Shown piece by piece: positions 1 through 11,133 of a stretch of 64,000 nucleotides of DNA (its first letter is position 1; each line of letters begins with the position of its first letter). Origin of the DNA: Cladorrhinum sp. PSN259. Its lineage: Eukaryota > Ascomycota > Sordariomycetes > Sordariales > Podosporaceae. Both the position numbers and the translations under genes were made by a program. The notes beneath the pieces are model-generated. The model ran no database searches. It had not been told where the DNA came from and saw nothing but the letters and a program-made list of their open reading frames with translations. The DNA lies in assembly GCA_033725935.1 (NCBI GenBank), contig MU867102.1, positions 1-64,000 on the forward strand, in the 5' to 3' direction.

Positions 1-93
<93 letters not shown>
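1..93. other. Poly-C run at the window start
   Basis: Ninety-three consecutive C residues open the window. No fungal telomere repeat (TTAGGG/CCCTAA) follows. Together with the long homopolymers beside the N gap near 10.9 kb, this looks like a contig-end sequencing artefact rather than biology. Confidence 0.8.
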
Positions 94-839
94 AGTGAGC
101 AAAGGCGCTTTTGATGCGACGTTATGATGCCTGGCTTGAACTTATATTATCCCGTCGTATTGTCATTGAATCAGATACGTTGTGGTCCTGCCGGCCTGGG
201 TGGGGGCGTACTGGTGTGCAGACGCAGGCGGTAAGGAGAGTTGGGCGAGTGGCGAGGATGATGGTCCGGAATGGAGTAATTAGTGAGAGGATCCAAAGAT
301 AAGTCAGCTTTGATATCCTTGTCTCACATTCGATCCATGATGTACGCTGTTCACCACACCCTATTGCCATGTTCTCTAACAACCGGGCCGTTGCACATGT
401 CCCATTACCTTACCTCGCCGGTAATTACTGCACTTTTTAGCATCAGCTTTGTAGCTTAGTTGAGACTGCAGATTCTCTGCTGCAGCTTTCTCACCCTCCA
501 GGGTTTAGGCTATTAGATGGTATGTAGGTGGCTTACTGTAGGGTAGATCAACAGCCTATAATTAACAAATCAAAAGTATGGGGTGTGAACGGCTGCAAGT
601 CCCACTGGGCAAACCACCGTGCCGTTATGCAATTGCTCCTTTTATCGAGAGTATGCGGTATCACCTCAGCCTCAACGGCCCCCAAGGCTTTCACCAGCAT
701 CTGTTGCAATCAAGCAGGTGAGAAATTAAAGTATTTACTAATGCTGAATAGATATATATGACAGTCGTCCACAGGCTTTTCTTTCAGAGCAATGAAACAC
801 TCACTCAGTCCTTATTACCCGTTTTCTCAGGCCTCAGCT
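94..839. other. Upstream region without a recognised gene
   Basis: Short open frames only, none with a recognisable motif. It presumably holds the promoter and 5' leader of the DUF3176 gene that starts at 840. Confidence 0.5.
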
Positions 840-2975
840 ATGGCACCGCACATTTTCAGCTATCTGAGGAAAGACCACCACCCGAACGTCCAAAGGTTAT
901 CGCTCGATTCGCTCAACATTGCATCCGATATCGAAGCGTGCACAATCCAAGGCCGAGAGTCAACAGCCAGCTCCCGGAAAGATGCTGCCTCTGCTCACGT
1001 ATCATCATCACCATCATCATCATTTGGAGACACCTCTGACGATGCCATCACCGAGACGGCCGCAGCACCAAATCCATTACAAGTATGGTGGCTCGAAAGC
1101 CTGGCTTGTCTATTGGTCGTGAGCATGTTGGTTGCTGTCGTGGTGACGATTCGACCTTATCACGAGAAGCCGTTACCTAAATGGCCTTACAATCTCTCCA
1201 TCAACACCCTCGTTGCCATCTATTTCGTCACTCTCAAAACCGCTCTAGCGTTTGTTCTTTCCCAGCTCCTCGGCCAGCTCAAATGGGCTAGTTATGAACG
1301 CCCACAGCCACTCCACCGTCTTGCACAATACGACGATGCATCCCGCGGGCCTTGGGGGTCATTGACGCTCTTGTGGAGTTTCCGCGATCGATGCAGTAAT
1401 CTCGCATCAGGCGCCGCCATCGTTCTGGTCCTCGCAACAATCCTGGACCCATTTGGTCAGCAGATCATCAGCTTCTATCCCTGTCCTACACAAGAGACAA
1501 CGACGAATGCAACGGTACCGACCGCACACAGTCTGAACGTCGGCATCCGGTGCCCTAAAGGTGGGCACGGCACCGGGGATACGTGTTTGTTGGCTGCAGA
1601 TATGCAAGCCGCAATCCAACTGGGAATGTTTCAGTCAAGCCTCTCTTCCCCTTCATTCTCCTGTCCAACGGGGAACTGTGTCTTTGACACTACGTATGGG
1701 AGTGCCGGGTGGTGCAACAGCTGTGCCGATGTCTCAGACAGGTTGCTCGTTTCAACCAAAAGCGCTATTCAGGTGTTCGATGACGAGAGCTTTTACTATA
1801 ACCAGACTACCATTACCTTACCTTTTCCTCCACATTATAAGGACTTGGACTATGGCGTGTTGAATCACACAATGGTGGTCAATAGCAGCCCTAAAAGCGA
1901 TCAGTTTGCCCCTGTCGTGACGATATCGCTCAGCGCTCGACCACTGCAAAAAGGCGACTGGTACCCTGGTTTAGTGGTTCAATTCATCTATTTCAATGAC
2001 TCGGACCCTCTTGAGAAGCACGAGGCTCAGTCAGACAACTTGTGGGTGGTTAAGGGTTACGGTGCAGCCGAGTGCTCGATTTATCCATGCTTGCGCAAAT
2101 ATCAATCCAAAGTCAGCAAAGGAAATCTGGTCGAGGAAATTTTATCCGAGACTGCAGATCAATGGGGACTGAGAGGCGGGGTGAACGAAGATTATATGCA
2201 GAGAAGCATTGATCATTCTTGTCTGAATGAGACCGAAATCGAACAACTCCAGCTACATAGTTACTCATTCAAGAACCTGAAAAGATATATGGCATGGCTA
2301 AAATCCAATCGGGCAAGAGTCGAGAGTCCGATCTCGAAGGATATGAATGATACAAGCAAGCCCGATGAGTTCATCCCTCTAACCATCGACGTAGCCCGCG
2401 TCAGACGAGAGTGCATTTATGAATTCGGTGTGGAAGAAATAACGACTGCCACCTCGTATCTAGGATCTGTTTTCAATAGCACAATAGACAGCATTACTCA
2501 GCTTTAGATTGAAGATGAAGTAAGGATGCAAGGCGCTCCTTATCTCCAAACGCTTTCTCAAAGGGAAAATATCATCAGCTACGCTGCTGTCACTGGAGTT
2601 GTCAATCGGGTGACTCAGGCGCTTACAAATTACGTGAGGGATGCATCCACGGGTCCTGAAAACTCGGTCACTGGTACCATGTCTAAGCAAGATACCTGCG
2701 TCCGAGTTGACTGGGCGTGGATAGCCTTTCCCTCCGTCCTGGTCGCCGGCATGCTCATCATGGTGATGGCTACTCTTGTCCGAGTCTACACAGGGGGTCC
2801 ATTGGCCAGACAAAACTACAAAACGTCCGTCTTACCTCTGATGGTACATTCCCTGGATAGAAAAAATACTGGTACTGCTGGGCCGGAAACAATGAGCAAC
2901 ATAGAATGGGAGGCAAAGAAAGTGATAGTAAGGCTAGAGCTTACAGACAGGGGCTGGCGATTTCGAGAAACCTGA
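840..2975 (+). pseudogene. DUF3176 membrane protein with an in-frame stop
   Basis: The frame encodes a fungal multi-pass membrane protein of the DUF3176 family (function unknown). After a low-complexity N-terminus come two hydrophobic segments (WWLESLACLLVV onward; INTLVAIYFVTL), then the family hallmark QLKW with ASRGPWGSL, a third segment ending DPFGQQ, a long probably extracytoplasmic region with many Cys and N-x-S/T sites, and a last membrane segment after VDWAWIAFPSVL (about 2709-2790). A single TAG at 2505-2507 splits the frame; reading continues in the same frame and still looks like the family, giving about 710 residues in all. The stop may be a nonsense change (CAG to TAG fits repeat-induced point mutation), or it may lie in a weak 78-bp in-frame intron at 2430-2507 (GTGGAA...CTTTAG). 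The start at 840 is the second ATG; 792 is also possible. The family call is firm; the pseudogene status is inference. Confidence 0.7.
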
Positions 2976-3250
2976 AAGAAAAAGAGAAAAAACATTCCTT
3001 TAGTGAAGTTTACTTAGCAGAATACTATAGTAGATCCACCTCTATTGGTTTTTCAAACAAGTGGCTCTGTTTAAAGGGAAACTAGGAAAAGAAAACAAGA
3101 AAATTACGCCAACAAACGAATACAATCTAATGCTTAAATATTTATTAGCGCAGTACACGCCTAAGCCACACTGCGATTTAACAAATATAAGCTTATGTAA
3201 GAGAAGGAAGCTTTTATATTTTATTTAATACAATATTCTAATTTATTTAT

Positions 3251-3376
3251 ACGCCTATTTAGCTTCTGTTAATACATTTCTGCCTCCTTTCTACGCTTAT
3301 TCGGTTTCTATTAATGCATTTCTAACTCTTTTTTACGCCTATTCGGCTTCTGTTAATATATTTCCGATTTCTTTTT
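3251..3376. repeat. Three tandem 42-bp repeats
   Basis: Units lie at 3251-3292, 3293-3334 and 3335-3376. Each begins ACGCCTATT or ACGCTTATT and has a central TTAATnnATTTC. Many differences between units are C/T or A/G transitions, as expected for copies mutated by RIP, though some are transversions. The parent element is not recognised. Confidence 0.8.
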
Positions 3377-4151
3377 ACGTATGCTGGATAGTCCACTACG
3401 TACTACCTTTTAGCTTTTTCTAACACCTTACGGCTTATATTTTTAATTAGTCTCCGTAACTTATTTCTGTTCTTGGTTTTATAGGGCATGTACCGAGCTA
3501 ACAAACATTTAAGCATTAGATTGTAAAAGGGATATACTATGCGGAAACTGCACTTACACACAACTATTATCACTGCCATTGAAACCCCAGTGATCACTGT
3601 TTAACTCCACTAAACCTTATATAAGATGGCTGCACACACTGCAATACCCGCTCGTTTCCCTTTTTAACTTCATCTCTTCAGTGAGTACCCATGTAGGCGA
3701 GGCAGTTATTCCGTCCAAGTAACCAGAATGTCATCGCCTAATACCTAATTAGAAGACGCTCAACCTTCAAGTTAAGCAATATAACCCACCGGCACATCTA
3801 ATGCTTTTAATCCCAAGTGAGCATTCTGTGGAAGCCTCTTTAACAGCCGTAGCACGTGTACGTCGGTTGCTTTAATAAACCTAAAATCCAACATCGTATT
3901 CTCACCACGCCTCTATGTGCCGAAACCAAACTTGAAGTCAGTCTTTCATGTATACTTTGAAAGCATTCAATAACCCCCTATTCTTGACTCTAACGTTTCT
4001 CACCTCTTCTCAGGTCTTACACCATAATTCTTTTGCCCTCTTTCTTTATAAAGGCATGATTTAAGCGTCAAAACTCTGACGGCTTTTATTCTCGTATGAT
4101 CTGGGATCTTTGCACTATTTTCACCTTTCTGCCTCCGGTCTCGGCCTCTCA

Positions 4152-4231
4152 TTCTTCTTCTTCATCATCTTCTTCTTCATCATCTTCTTCTTCATCATCT
4201 TCTTCCTCCTCCACCTCCACCACCTCCAGAT
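4152..4231 (+). repeat. TTC/ATC microsatellite
   Basis: A 15-bp higher-order unit (TTCTTCTTCATCATC) is repeated about three and a half times and grades into CTCCAC triplets. Open frames across it are poly-Ser or poly-Phe artefacts. Confidence 0.85.
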
Positions 4232-5188
4232 CCAAGTCATGGCCGAAGATATCAAAGGTACCATCCTTATCCGAGGTACTCAACATCCATAGGTAAGTAC
4301 ACGCCCTACAACATTAGTGTATTTTAAAACCTCCCAGTGGGATCTTGGTAGACTTAAAGAGGTAAGGTAAGGTAGGTACTAACCGCCCAGTCACCACCAA
4401 AGTCAGGGTATGCAAAATGAGTAGGCTTGGATGATGGACACACAAGAACATTTCAATTCGATCCAATCTGAAGTCGCCATCAATCATCATCATCATCATA
4501 CAAGCAGACGGTCTACCATCTCAAATAGGAAATGTAAGCAGCATATTAGCTGATCATATGCCCCTCCGCCCTAAATGTTGGTCAATACAAAGGCAGCGCC
4601 ATCACAAGATAAGCTTAAACCAGCAAGATAATCGCAGGAAAAAACTGAATGTAAACAGCGAGCAGGTATGTAACTCCATAATGTAATCCGCATTACAGAT
4701 TGATAACTTGATATGCCCAATGCTCCCAAAAGTATTCCATACCAATAACAAACTATCTACCAAGTATGATAACCTGATGCCGTGTAATAATGAATGTTTT
4801 CTTTATATTCCATCCCCTGAGCAATGACAACCACTTTACAAATACCGCAAAAACCAAAATGCTGATGACCTCCCCTCGCCCTTTCGAAAATCCTTATAAA
4901 TCACACACAACGACACACAAAAGAGGGGGTATTTTTTCGCTTCTCGATATTCTCATGCCCGCCAGAAAAAAGAAGAAAAAAATGACCAAAACTCAAAGCA
5001 CTACACTCCATCCCATCCTGTTCCATGCAATAACCTTATTATTCCAACTCCAATACTTTGTGCTTCCAAAAGAACAATATATGTTAATTGGAACCCGTTC
5101 ACACCCCAAACCGTGACCATTCTCATACAAACTTCCACAAAGGCCAAATGATACCCGGACAACTAACTCAATATTCAACACATTCCAC

Positions 5189-8100
5189 TCAAGTAGTAGT
5201 CGTAGCAGCAGCAGGCGGCCTTCCCCTCCTCTTGGGTGCCGGCGTGCCATTTGCGCCCATTCCCAACTTTGTTGCGGCCGCAGAAGCAGAAGTCATCGAG
5301 ATTCTGCTGGAAGCAGGCCCTGCGGGACCCGTACTCCTTGCAGGTACCGCCGCGCTCTTTGTCTTGGTAGCGGCGGTGCTGCTCTTGCTCTTCGCAGCAG
5401 CGGTGGAGCTGGATGCTCTGACCTTCTTCACAGGCTCAGCGGCCTTACTCTGGGCAGATGTCGATGATGTCTTGGGAGTAGTACCGGTATCCCTCTTGAC
5501 CCTCTTAACCACCCGCTTCGTGTCTGCACCAGGAAGTGGCTTCTCTTCAGCAGACTCGTCCGAGTCGGCCTTTCTCTTGAGTTTAGTAGTCTTGGATGAA
5601 GTTTGGACAGCAGTAGCAGCAGTATCCTTGGCTGCTGCGAGCTTGCTCTTGGGGACGGCGGCCTTAGCGCGGACCGCCAATGAGCCAGCCGTCTCAGAAG
5701 CCTTGGGTCGGACAGCCGGGACAGGCTTTGTGGAAACTGCAGGAGCTGTGGAAGCAACGACCTTCTTGACAGGAGTCGGTGCCTGTAATCGTGTCCTGTT
5801 GCTCCTCCTAGTCGGCTCAACCGTGGGTGCAGCCACCACCTTGGACTTCTTCTCAGCTGGGGGAAGGGGAACCGGAACCTCCGTAATGGTAGGAATAGCT
5901 AGCTCGTCCTCGTCATCGTCATGATGAGCAGCGTCAGATGTCAACACGTCTGCCAAAAGGGCGCTAGACATTCCCCTGAACGGAGCATCCACTTCCTGAT
6001 ATCTTGCCAGTTGCTCATCCCATCGGACAGTCTTCCCTTTCGAGGCAGTCTTCTCTCCTTCTGGTTTGGCGGGGTCCACAACACGCCTGGATTCCAGCTT
6101 GATCCATGAGGGATCGTGCTGTTGCTTCTGCAAGACGACGGGAGGAGGAACCGCAGCGCCCTTATTCTTGCGGGTGTTGGTCTTGGTGATGATGGCAATA
6201 TCCTTCTCCTCGTTGCGAAGTTTGCCGAAGCTCTTGCGGCCGTCCATCCCCAAGTCGTCCATAGCGCCCATGCCAGGCAAACGGACGGGAATCATGGAGA
6301 GGGCTGAAAGGGTGATAGCATTGGCGGAAGGGGCCGAAGGCCTCAGAGAACGGGCGTTGCGTGCCCGTGTCGAACGGCGGGGCGCTTCCTCGGAGTTGTC
6401 GTCCGCATCAGGGGCAATGGCAGCGGAGGTTGCAGCAGTCCCAGAGAAAGGCTCGCCAAGCTTGCGTCGCTTCTTGAGAACCGGCGCCGGGGCAAAATTC
6501 TGTGCGGCTTCTTGCGAATTGTGATCCTCGGTATCCTTGGTGACATCGTCGATCGTCTCGTCAAGCTTCCGTTTCTTCACCGGGCTCGGGCTGTTGGGGC
6601 TCTTTTCGCCGAGGGGAATCCTATCAGTCAGCGATTCTGAATCTGCCCCGGCGACGGGTGAACCGGTGGAAGATGTTACAGGGTTGGTTGAGCCAGAGTG
6701 ACGTTTGGGTCGGGACCCTTGTGTCGACAGAGCTGCCGCCGCGGCTGCCGCTGCGACCTTGGCGTTCTTATCCGCCGCAACTCGCGTCACGAACTTTCTT
6801 AGCATTTCCGTCTCGGAATCCTCGTGCTCGTGCAATGCCTGCAATTGCATCGTATCATTGACAGGCCGTGGTGCCTCCGTAGCCAAGGCAAACTCATCAT
6901 CGGAGGAATTTTCTGCGACCTCATCATCCTCATCCTCATCATCACCACTTAGCTGCTGCTCAACTATCTCATCTGCATCTAGGTCATCCTCGGCCTCCTG
7001 TCCGACCTCGGACTCTTCAGCCAGTGCTTGTACCGCGAAAGGCACGGACTGAGTGGGTGGGCTTTGACGACCGTTGATAGGGGTGAAACCAGAGCTTTCA
7101 GAGTCGGCCGTATCAACAACCGGGTTTCCTTGCGGCTCGGGTGTGGCGAGACTCGAAGCCGCTTCGGGACCAGCTGCCTTCCCAGGTGTTGCTGGGGCTT
7201 CGGGCACTGCAATAGCTGCCTGAGACAGCGCATCAGAGTTATCAGACGATCTTGTAGGCGCCAGCGCGATATCACGACATTCAAGCGCTGAGTTCGTGTC
7301 TCTGTCTGAAGGAGATTGAGTTGAGGGCACCGCTTCCTTCTTGTTTTCGCTGGCAGCTGACAACAAGTCCGTGTCTTGCGAGGTCTCTGCCTCGGCCTCT
7401 GGTTCCTCTGGGCTGACAGCGTCTGAGGCAGCACCAACAGGCAGCGGCGAATCAGAAGAGAGCACGTCTGCACCACAAGCCACGGGGGCTTCATCCGCCT
7501 CCGACGCCGGGAGGAAAGAGATTTCAGATGCATCCTCAGCAAACAGCTCGCTCGTGTCATCAATAATAGATGAAGAAAAGCACGGCGAGGATGGCTCAGG
7601 GATCGGCCGCGATATCTTTTCCTTGAGGACGCTGTTGCGTATACTAAGCTGCAGCGCTTCGTCCAAAAGGATATGACTGTGATGCAACGTTCTTTCTGCG
7701 GGCGTTGATGGAGCATTGAGATTTGGCTTTGAAGTAAGAGGAGTTGAGGGGCGTTCGTCCAGGTCAACTGGTGGTTGGGAGTGAGTGGGAGAGGTGGTCG
7801 CAGAATTCTCGACGAGGACCTGCTCTTTCTCGGTCATGGCGGAGACTTCGGGCTCGATGTAAGACTCTTCGTAAATTGTTGATAGACCTTCAGGTTCATA
7901 AGGGGTAAACATGTCTTCTCCTGACTGCTCCAAAAGTTCGACTTGGAGAATATCGACTTCTTCTGAGGTGGGTGTTTGAGGGGTAACGAGGGGGCTGGCT
8001 GCTGCCTGGTCCAAGTCCTCGCCTGCAACTTCGGGGCTGCTGGTCACGTCAGACTTCTCCTCTTCGACGGATGGGCTTGCTGCAGGAGATGGAGGCGACT

Positions 8101-9647
8101 GTGTCTGCGGGGCTGGACTGGTTCGCGCCTTGGTGGGAGTGGAAACTGTCTGCACCTCCTCCTCCTCCTCCTCCTCTTCTTCTTTCTCGTCTGCGCCCAA
8201 TGGGCGATCAGTCGTTGGCGTCGCAGGCTTAGGCCATTGTGCAAAAATGTCAAGATTCGCCTTGACGTCAACTTCAACAGCCTTTTGAGCGCTGAGAATT
8301 TCACGTCTTGGTGGAGAACCATCCACCGAGTTCCGTCGCTCTCTGACAGCCTTTGGCTTTCCTGTCTTCGAGATTTCTAGTGATGTGAAGCTGTGCCGTC
8401 GATTAGGACTCTTTTTGAGAGCCTCAAGTCGTGACAAAGTAGCGACACCCAATGACTTGCGCTCACTGCGCCGAGCCAATTGCAAAGAAGCTCTCCTATG
8501 AGTCTCGTGTTCTGGTTCGGCCAACACGTCCGTGATAGGGGAATCGAAAATAAGCGGAGCTGGGCTGTCAGTTTGTCGCGATGAGCTGGGTTTCGGAGTG
8601 CTAACGGATGATGGTAAACCGGCACCTGGGCGCGCGGAAATAGGAGAAGACTTCAACGGCGATTTCTCAGGTGGGCTGCTGCTCTTCGGCGACTCTAAAA
8701 TAATCTTTGTGGGGGTGGCATTGACTCTGAACTTGCGAAGCGGAGATTCTGCAACCTTTACCGGGGAAAGGGGTGGTCGCTTGACAGGCGACAAGACCGG
8801 TGCGGGCTGCTTGGCCGGTGACAGTGGAATCATCTGAAGCTTTCTGGGCGACTCCTCGCCGGGAAGCAAGGAGATACGCCTAGTAGCCGGGCGGCGCGGG
8901 GACCTGGTTATCATCTGTTGTTCTTGGGCCTTCATTGGGATCTCGACGGGCTCTGGGGCGGCTGGCAGGGGAAGTGATTGTTTGTTGACGACGACGACAC
9001 GCGTCATGTCGCTCTTGGAGAGAATGGGCCAGCGCGAGTTGTTTCGCTTCCTAGGCACCCAGCTCAACCTGTCCTCGGGGAAGGTTGCCTGCTTTGACTT
9101 GAAATCTGTTGGTGCAGTTTGCGCCTCCTCCTCCTTTGCTCGCGCAACCGATACTAAAGGGCGCCACATGTTAGCTTCCAACTCTCAAGTGATTGCGGCG
9201 GCCTTTCATACTTCTTGCTTCCTCTAGATCGGCCTTTCCATCGTGAACCTCGTCTGCTCGTGGGTCCCACTTCGCGTCGCCAAACTTGGGGACGTGAATG
9301 CTCTGTCGCGACCGCTTACGTGCTGCTTGGCCGTGGGTGCTGAGCTCGAAGACTGCACGAGCATAACCGTTCAGAGGGCTTGGTAATGTGAGACCTCCCA
9401 CTCGCTTCCAAATCTTGCCATGTCGGTTGTGGCCGGGTGCGGGAGCAACAGCGACGCGTTGCCATGCTCGGGGAGCGTTGATTCGAGGTGGTAGTAGGCT
9501 GTCGATGGTAATTGGAGTTCTGAGACATGATGAATTAGTCGCTTGCACCGGAATGTGTTGCGAGACATCAACTGACTGCTCGGAGAGAGGAGATTGGGTA
9601 TCATTTTGGGCGGGAGCGGCCTTGAAGCCGCCCGCGATGTCCGCCAT
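5189..9647 (-). CDS. Large disordered AT-hook nuclear protein
   Basis: Two exons, 9212-9647 and 5189-9153, encode 1466 residues. The 58-bp intron (9154-9211) has GTATGA, a perfect GCTAAC branch site and CTTTAG, and joins the frames exactly. The ATG at 9645-9647 sits in an excellent context (GCCACCATGG). The protein is mostly low complexity: an N-terminal part rich in SP-x-K/R motifs, a glutamate run (EEEEEEEEE), an acidic block (GDDEDEDDE), nuclear-localisation-like clusters (KKRKLDE; KKRRKLGE), a conserved-looking TVRWDEQLARYQEV, and a C-terminal Lys/Ala/Ser-rich tail ending in an AT-hook (KRRGRPP) about 10 residues before the stop. The AT-hook implies minor-groove DNA binding and a chromatin role; the many SP sites suggest proline-directed phosphorylation. 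I do not recognise an ortholog. It is transcribed divergently from mrp10. Confidence 0.85.
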
Positions 9648-10232
9648 GGTGGCTTGGGCCGATATGGGCAGGTTTCGAGGTGTATGTGGAAATAAGTCGT
9701 TCGTTGAAAAATATTCGCGATTGCAAACAAAGATAGTAAAAAAAAGAAACTGTCTGCTTAAAGTTATATCATGCAGTCAACTACCATACAGGTAGCTTAA
9801 TGACGGTGTTGATGTTATGCACCGACGGAGTTCTTCGGTGAGACGCGTTTCCTGTTCGCAAAAGAAATCGCGATATGTCGTGTTCGGCAGCGCTGTTGCC
9901 CAAGAGGGTCTTCCCAAAAAGCCAAATGCAAATGCTCCAAGACCATGACATGGGGTGGAAGGAGCGCATTTGTTTACATCTTGAATTTGCAGCCAATCAG
10001 AATCCCTCAATTGTCGGCTTTACCCCCAATGGAAAAGTGCAGACCCTTGAGAGACCCACTATTATTAGCTGGCGTGACCCCACTTGAAATTTGGGCCGAG
10101 TTGGAGAAACTTATCACCACGTGATACTGAATTTTGGTGGAACAGCGTCGTCGGACGACCCACGTTTGTAACTATCACGATTTGCCCGAAGCAGCAGCGC
10201 CCTCTCCATCCACACCAGGACCGACCCTAATA
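9648..10232. promoter_or_regulatory. Shared divergent promoter (AT-hook gene / mrp10)
   Basis: This 585-bp region separates two divergent start codons. It contains a perfect CCAAT box, AGCCAATCAG at 9991-10000, which matches the HAP/CBC complex site, and a palindromic CACGTG at 10118-10123 that reads ATCACGTGG on the minus strand, a Cbf1-like site. That these act on mrp10 is inference from position (about 235 and 110 bp upstream of its ATG). Confidence 0.5.
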
Positions 10233-10564
10233 ATGTCGAGCAAACAACCCATCCGGTTGCCGCCTCTGCGCGTGCTCCGCGTTCGCCATCCCAACCGTCC
10301 CGAGCCGAACCCTTGCCTTACCATCATGTCGTCCGTGCTGGGTTCGTGATACCCAGTCAGATCATCGAAAAAAAGGGATACTAATGTACGATAATAGCAT
10401 GCTGGGCATCCGCTGGCCACAGTGGAAGAGGATGCAACACAGTCGAGGAGGCCCTCCGATCCTGCATGGACGCAAAGAAGCCACCAAAGAAGCCTGGCAA
10501 TACCATCAACTACCACTTGCAACGTCTCTCCAAACGGTTGATCGCTCAGGCGGGCAAGAAATAA
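10233..10564 (+). CDS. mrp10: Mitochondrial small-subunit ribosomal protein Mrp10 (mS37)
   Basis: Two exons, 10233-10341 and 10398-10564, encode 91 residues. The 56-bp intron (10342-10397) has an unusual 5' site GTTCGT, a CTAAT branch site and AATAG. The product begins MSSKQPIRLPPLRVLRVR, followed by NPC and, after the junction, CWASAG, GCNTVEEALRSCMD and NYHLQRL. This is the CHCH (twin CX9C) layout of Mrp10/CHCHD1: Cys in NPC and CW, and the pair C-x9-C in the second exon. Such proteins are oxidised by Mia40 and are part of the mitochondrial ribosome small subunit. The length fits the family. Because each exon is short, the gene is easily missed. Confidence 0.92.
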
Positions 10565-10650
10565 CCGAACACACGAGCGCGATATAACTGTGTTGGATTT
10601 GGACGATGGGCGCTGTGCGCCGCTGCGGGGGCGCCCGAGCTTTGTTTGTG

Positions 10651-10718
10651 ACAAAGCGTCGAGGACTGGATTTTAGCGAAAGAGACAATAGGTTTGCGAT
10701 CTCCAGTCCTCGCTTTGT
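10651..10718. repeat. Inverted repeat downstream of mrp10
   Basis: The arms at 10651-10670 and 10702-10718 can pair over 17 bases with a 3-nt bulge and a loop of about 31 nt. It lies 87 bp past the mrp10 stop codon, so it could be a 3' UTR or transcript-end structure, or a relic of an inverted-repeat element. Confidence 0.55.
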
Positions 10719-10834
10719 GTGCGGTATTCGGGGTTGCTTTTCACCTCGACTACGCGATACATATCTGGTGATCCGGAGGGGAGCCTTTGGTTGGTTTGAA
10801 GGGAAAAGGAGAGGGGGGGGGGGGGGGGGGGGGG

Positions 10835-10988
10835 CAGAAATTTACCGGGCTTTGTATTTTCCGGGGGTTTAGCGCCCATTTTCATGGGACGCGCCGGGTA
10901 AATAAAATCGGGCATTTTATACATGGGGCAAANNNNNNNNNNCGCGCCCGCGGGGGGGGGGGGCGGCCCCCCCCCCCCGCCCCGCCCG

Positions 10989-11038
<50 letters not shown>

Positions 11039-11133
11039 AGAAAGTGACCGGGCTTGGTATTGTCCTGGGGATGAGCGCCCTTGATCATGGGACGCGCAGG
11101 GTAAAGAAAATCGGGCAGTTTATCCATCGGGCA
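10835..11133. other. Duplicated 96-bp flanks around an N gap (assembly error)
   Basis: Ten N at 10933-10942 are bordered by G and C homopolymers (22 G at 10813-10834; 50 C at 10989-11038). The 96 bp at 10835-10930 reappear at 11038-11133 with about 15 mismatches, eight of them T on the left where the right copy has G. The same locus appears to be present twice, the left copy with base-calling errors, so the gap probably has negative length. Confidence 0.85.

Larger units (their letters stand above)
2976..5188. other. AT-rich intergenic stretch
   Basis: No gene seen. About 3000-3600 is clearly AT-rich with repeat traces, as in sequence altered by repeat-induced point mutation. It holds the 42-bp tandem repeats (3251-3376) and a TTC/ATC microsatellite (about 4152-4231). 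The right end, next to 5189, is probably the 3' UTR of the minus-strand AT-hook gene. Confidence 0.6.

Noticed and set aside
1..93. Telomere at the left edge
   Set aside because: Pure C, not CCCTAA repeats; matches other homopolymer artefacts in the window.
2526..2975. Separate 149-residue gene
   Set aside because: It is in the same frame as the upstream DUF3176 part and carries that family's C-terminal membrane segment, so it is the tail of the interrupted gene.
3251..3376. CRISPR-like array
   Set aside because: Eukaryotic DNA; the repeats are directly adjacent with no spacers.
4096..4296. Plus-strand frames followed by a perfect GTAAGT
   Set aside because: Mostly a TTC/ATC microsatellite read as Ser or Phe; no downstream exon found that continues a protein.
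5088..5924. 278-codon plus-strand frame, Ala/Val/Leu-rich
   Set aside because: Exactly antisense to the C-terminal part of the AT-hook gene; composition mirrors the Lys/Ala/Ser-rich coding strand.
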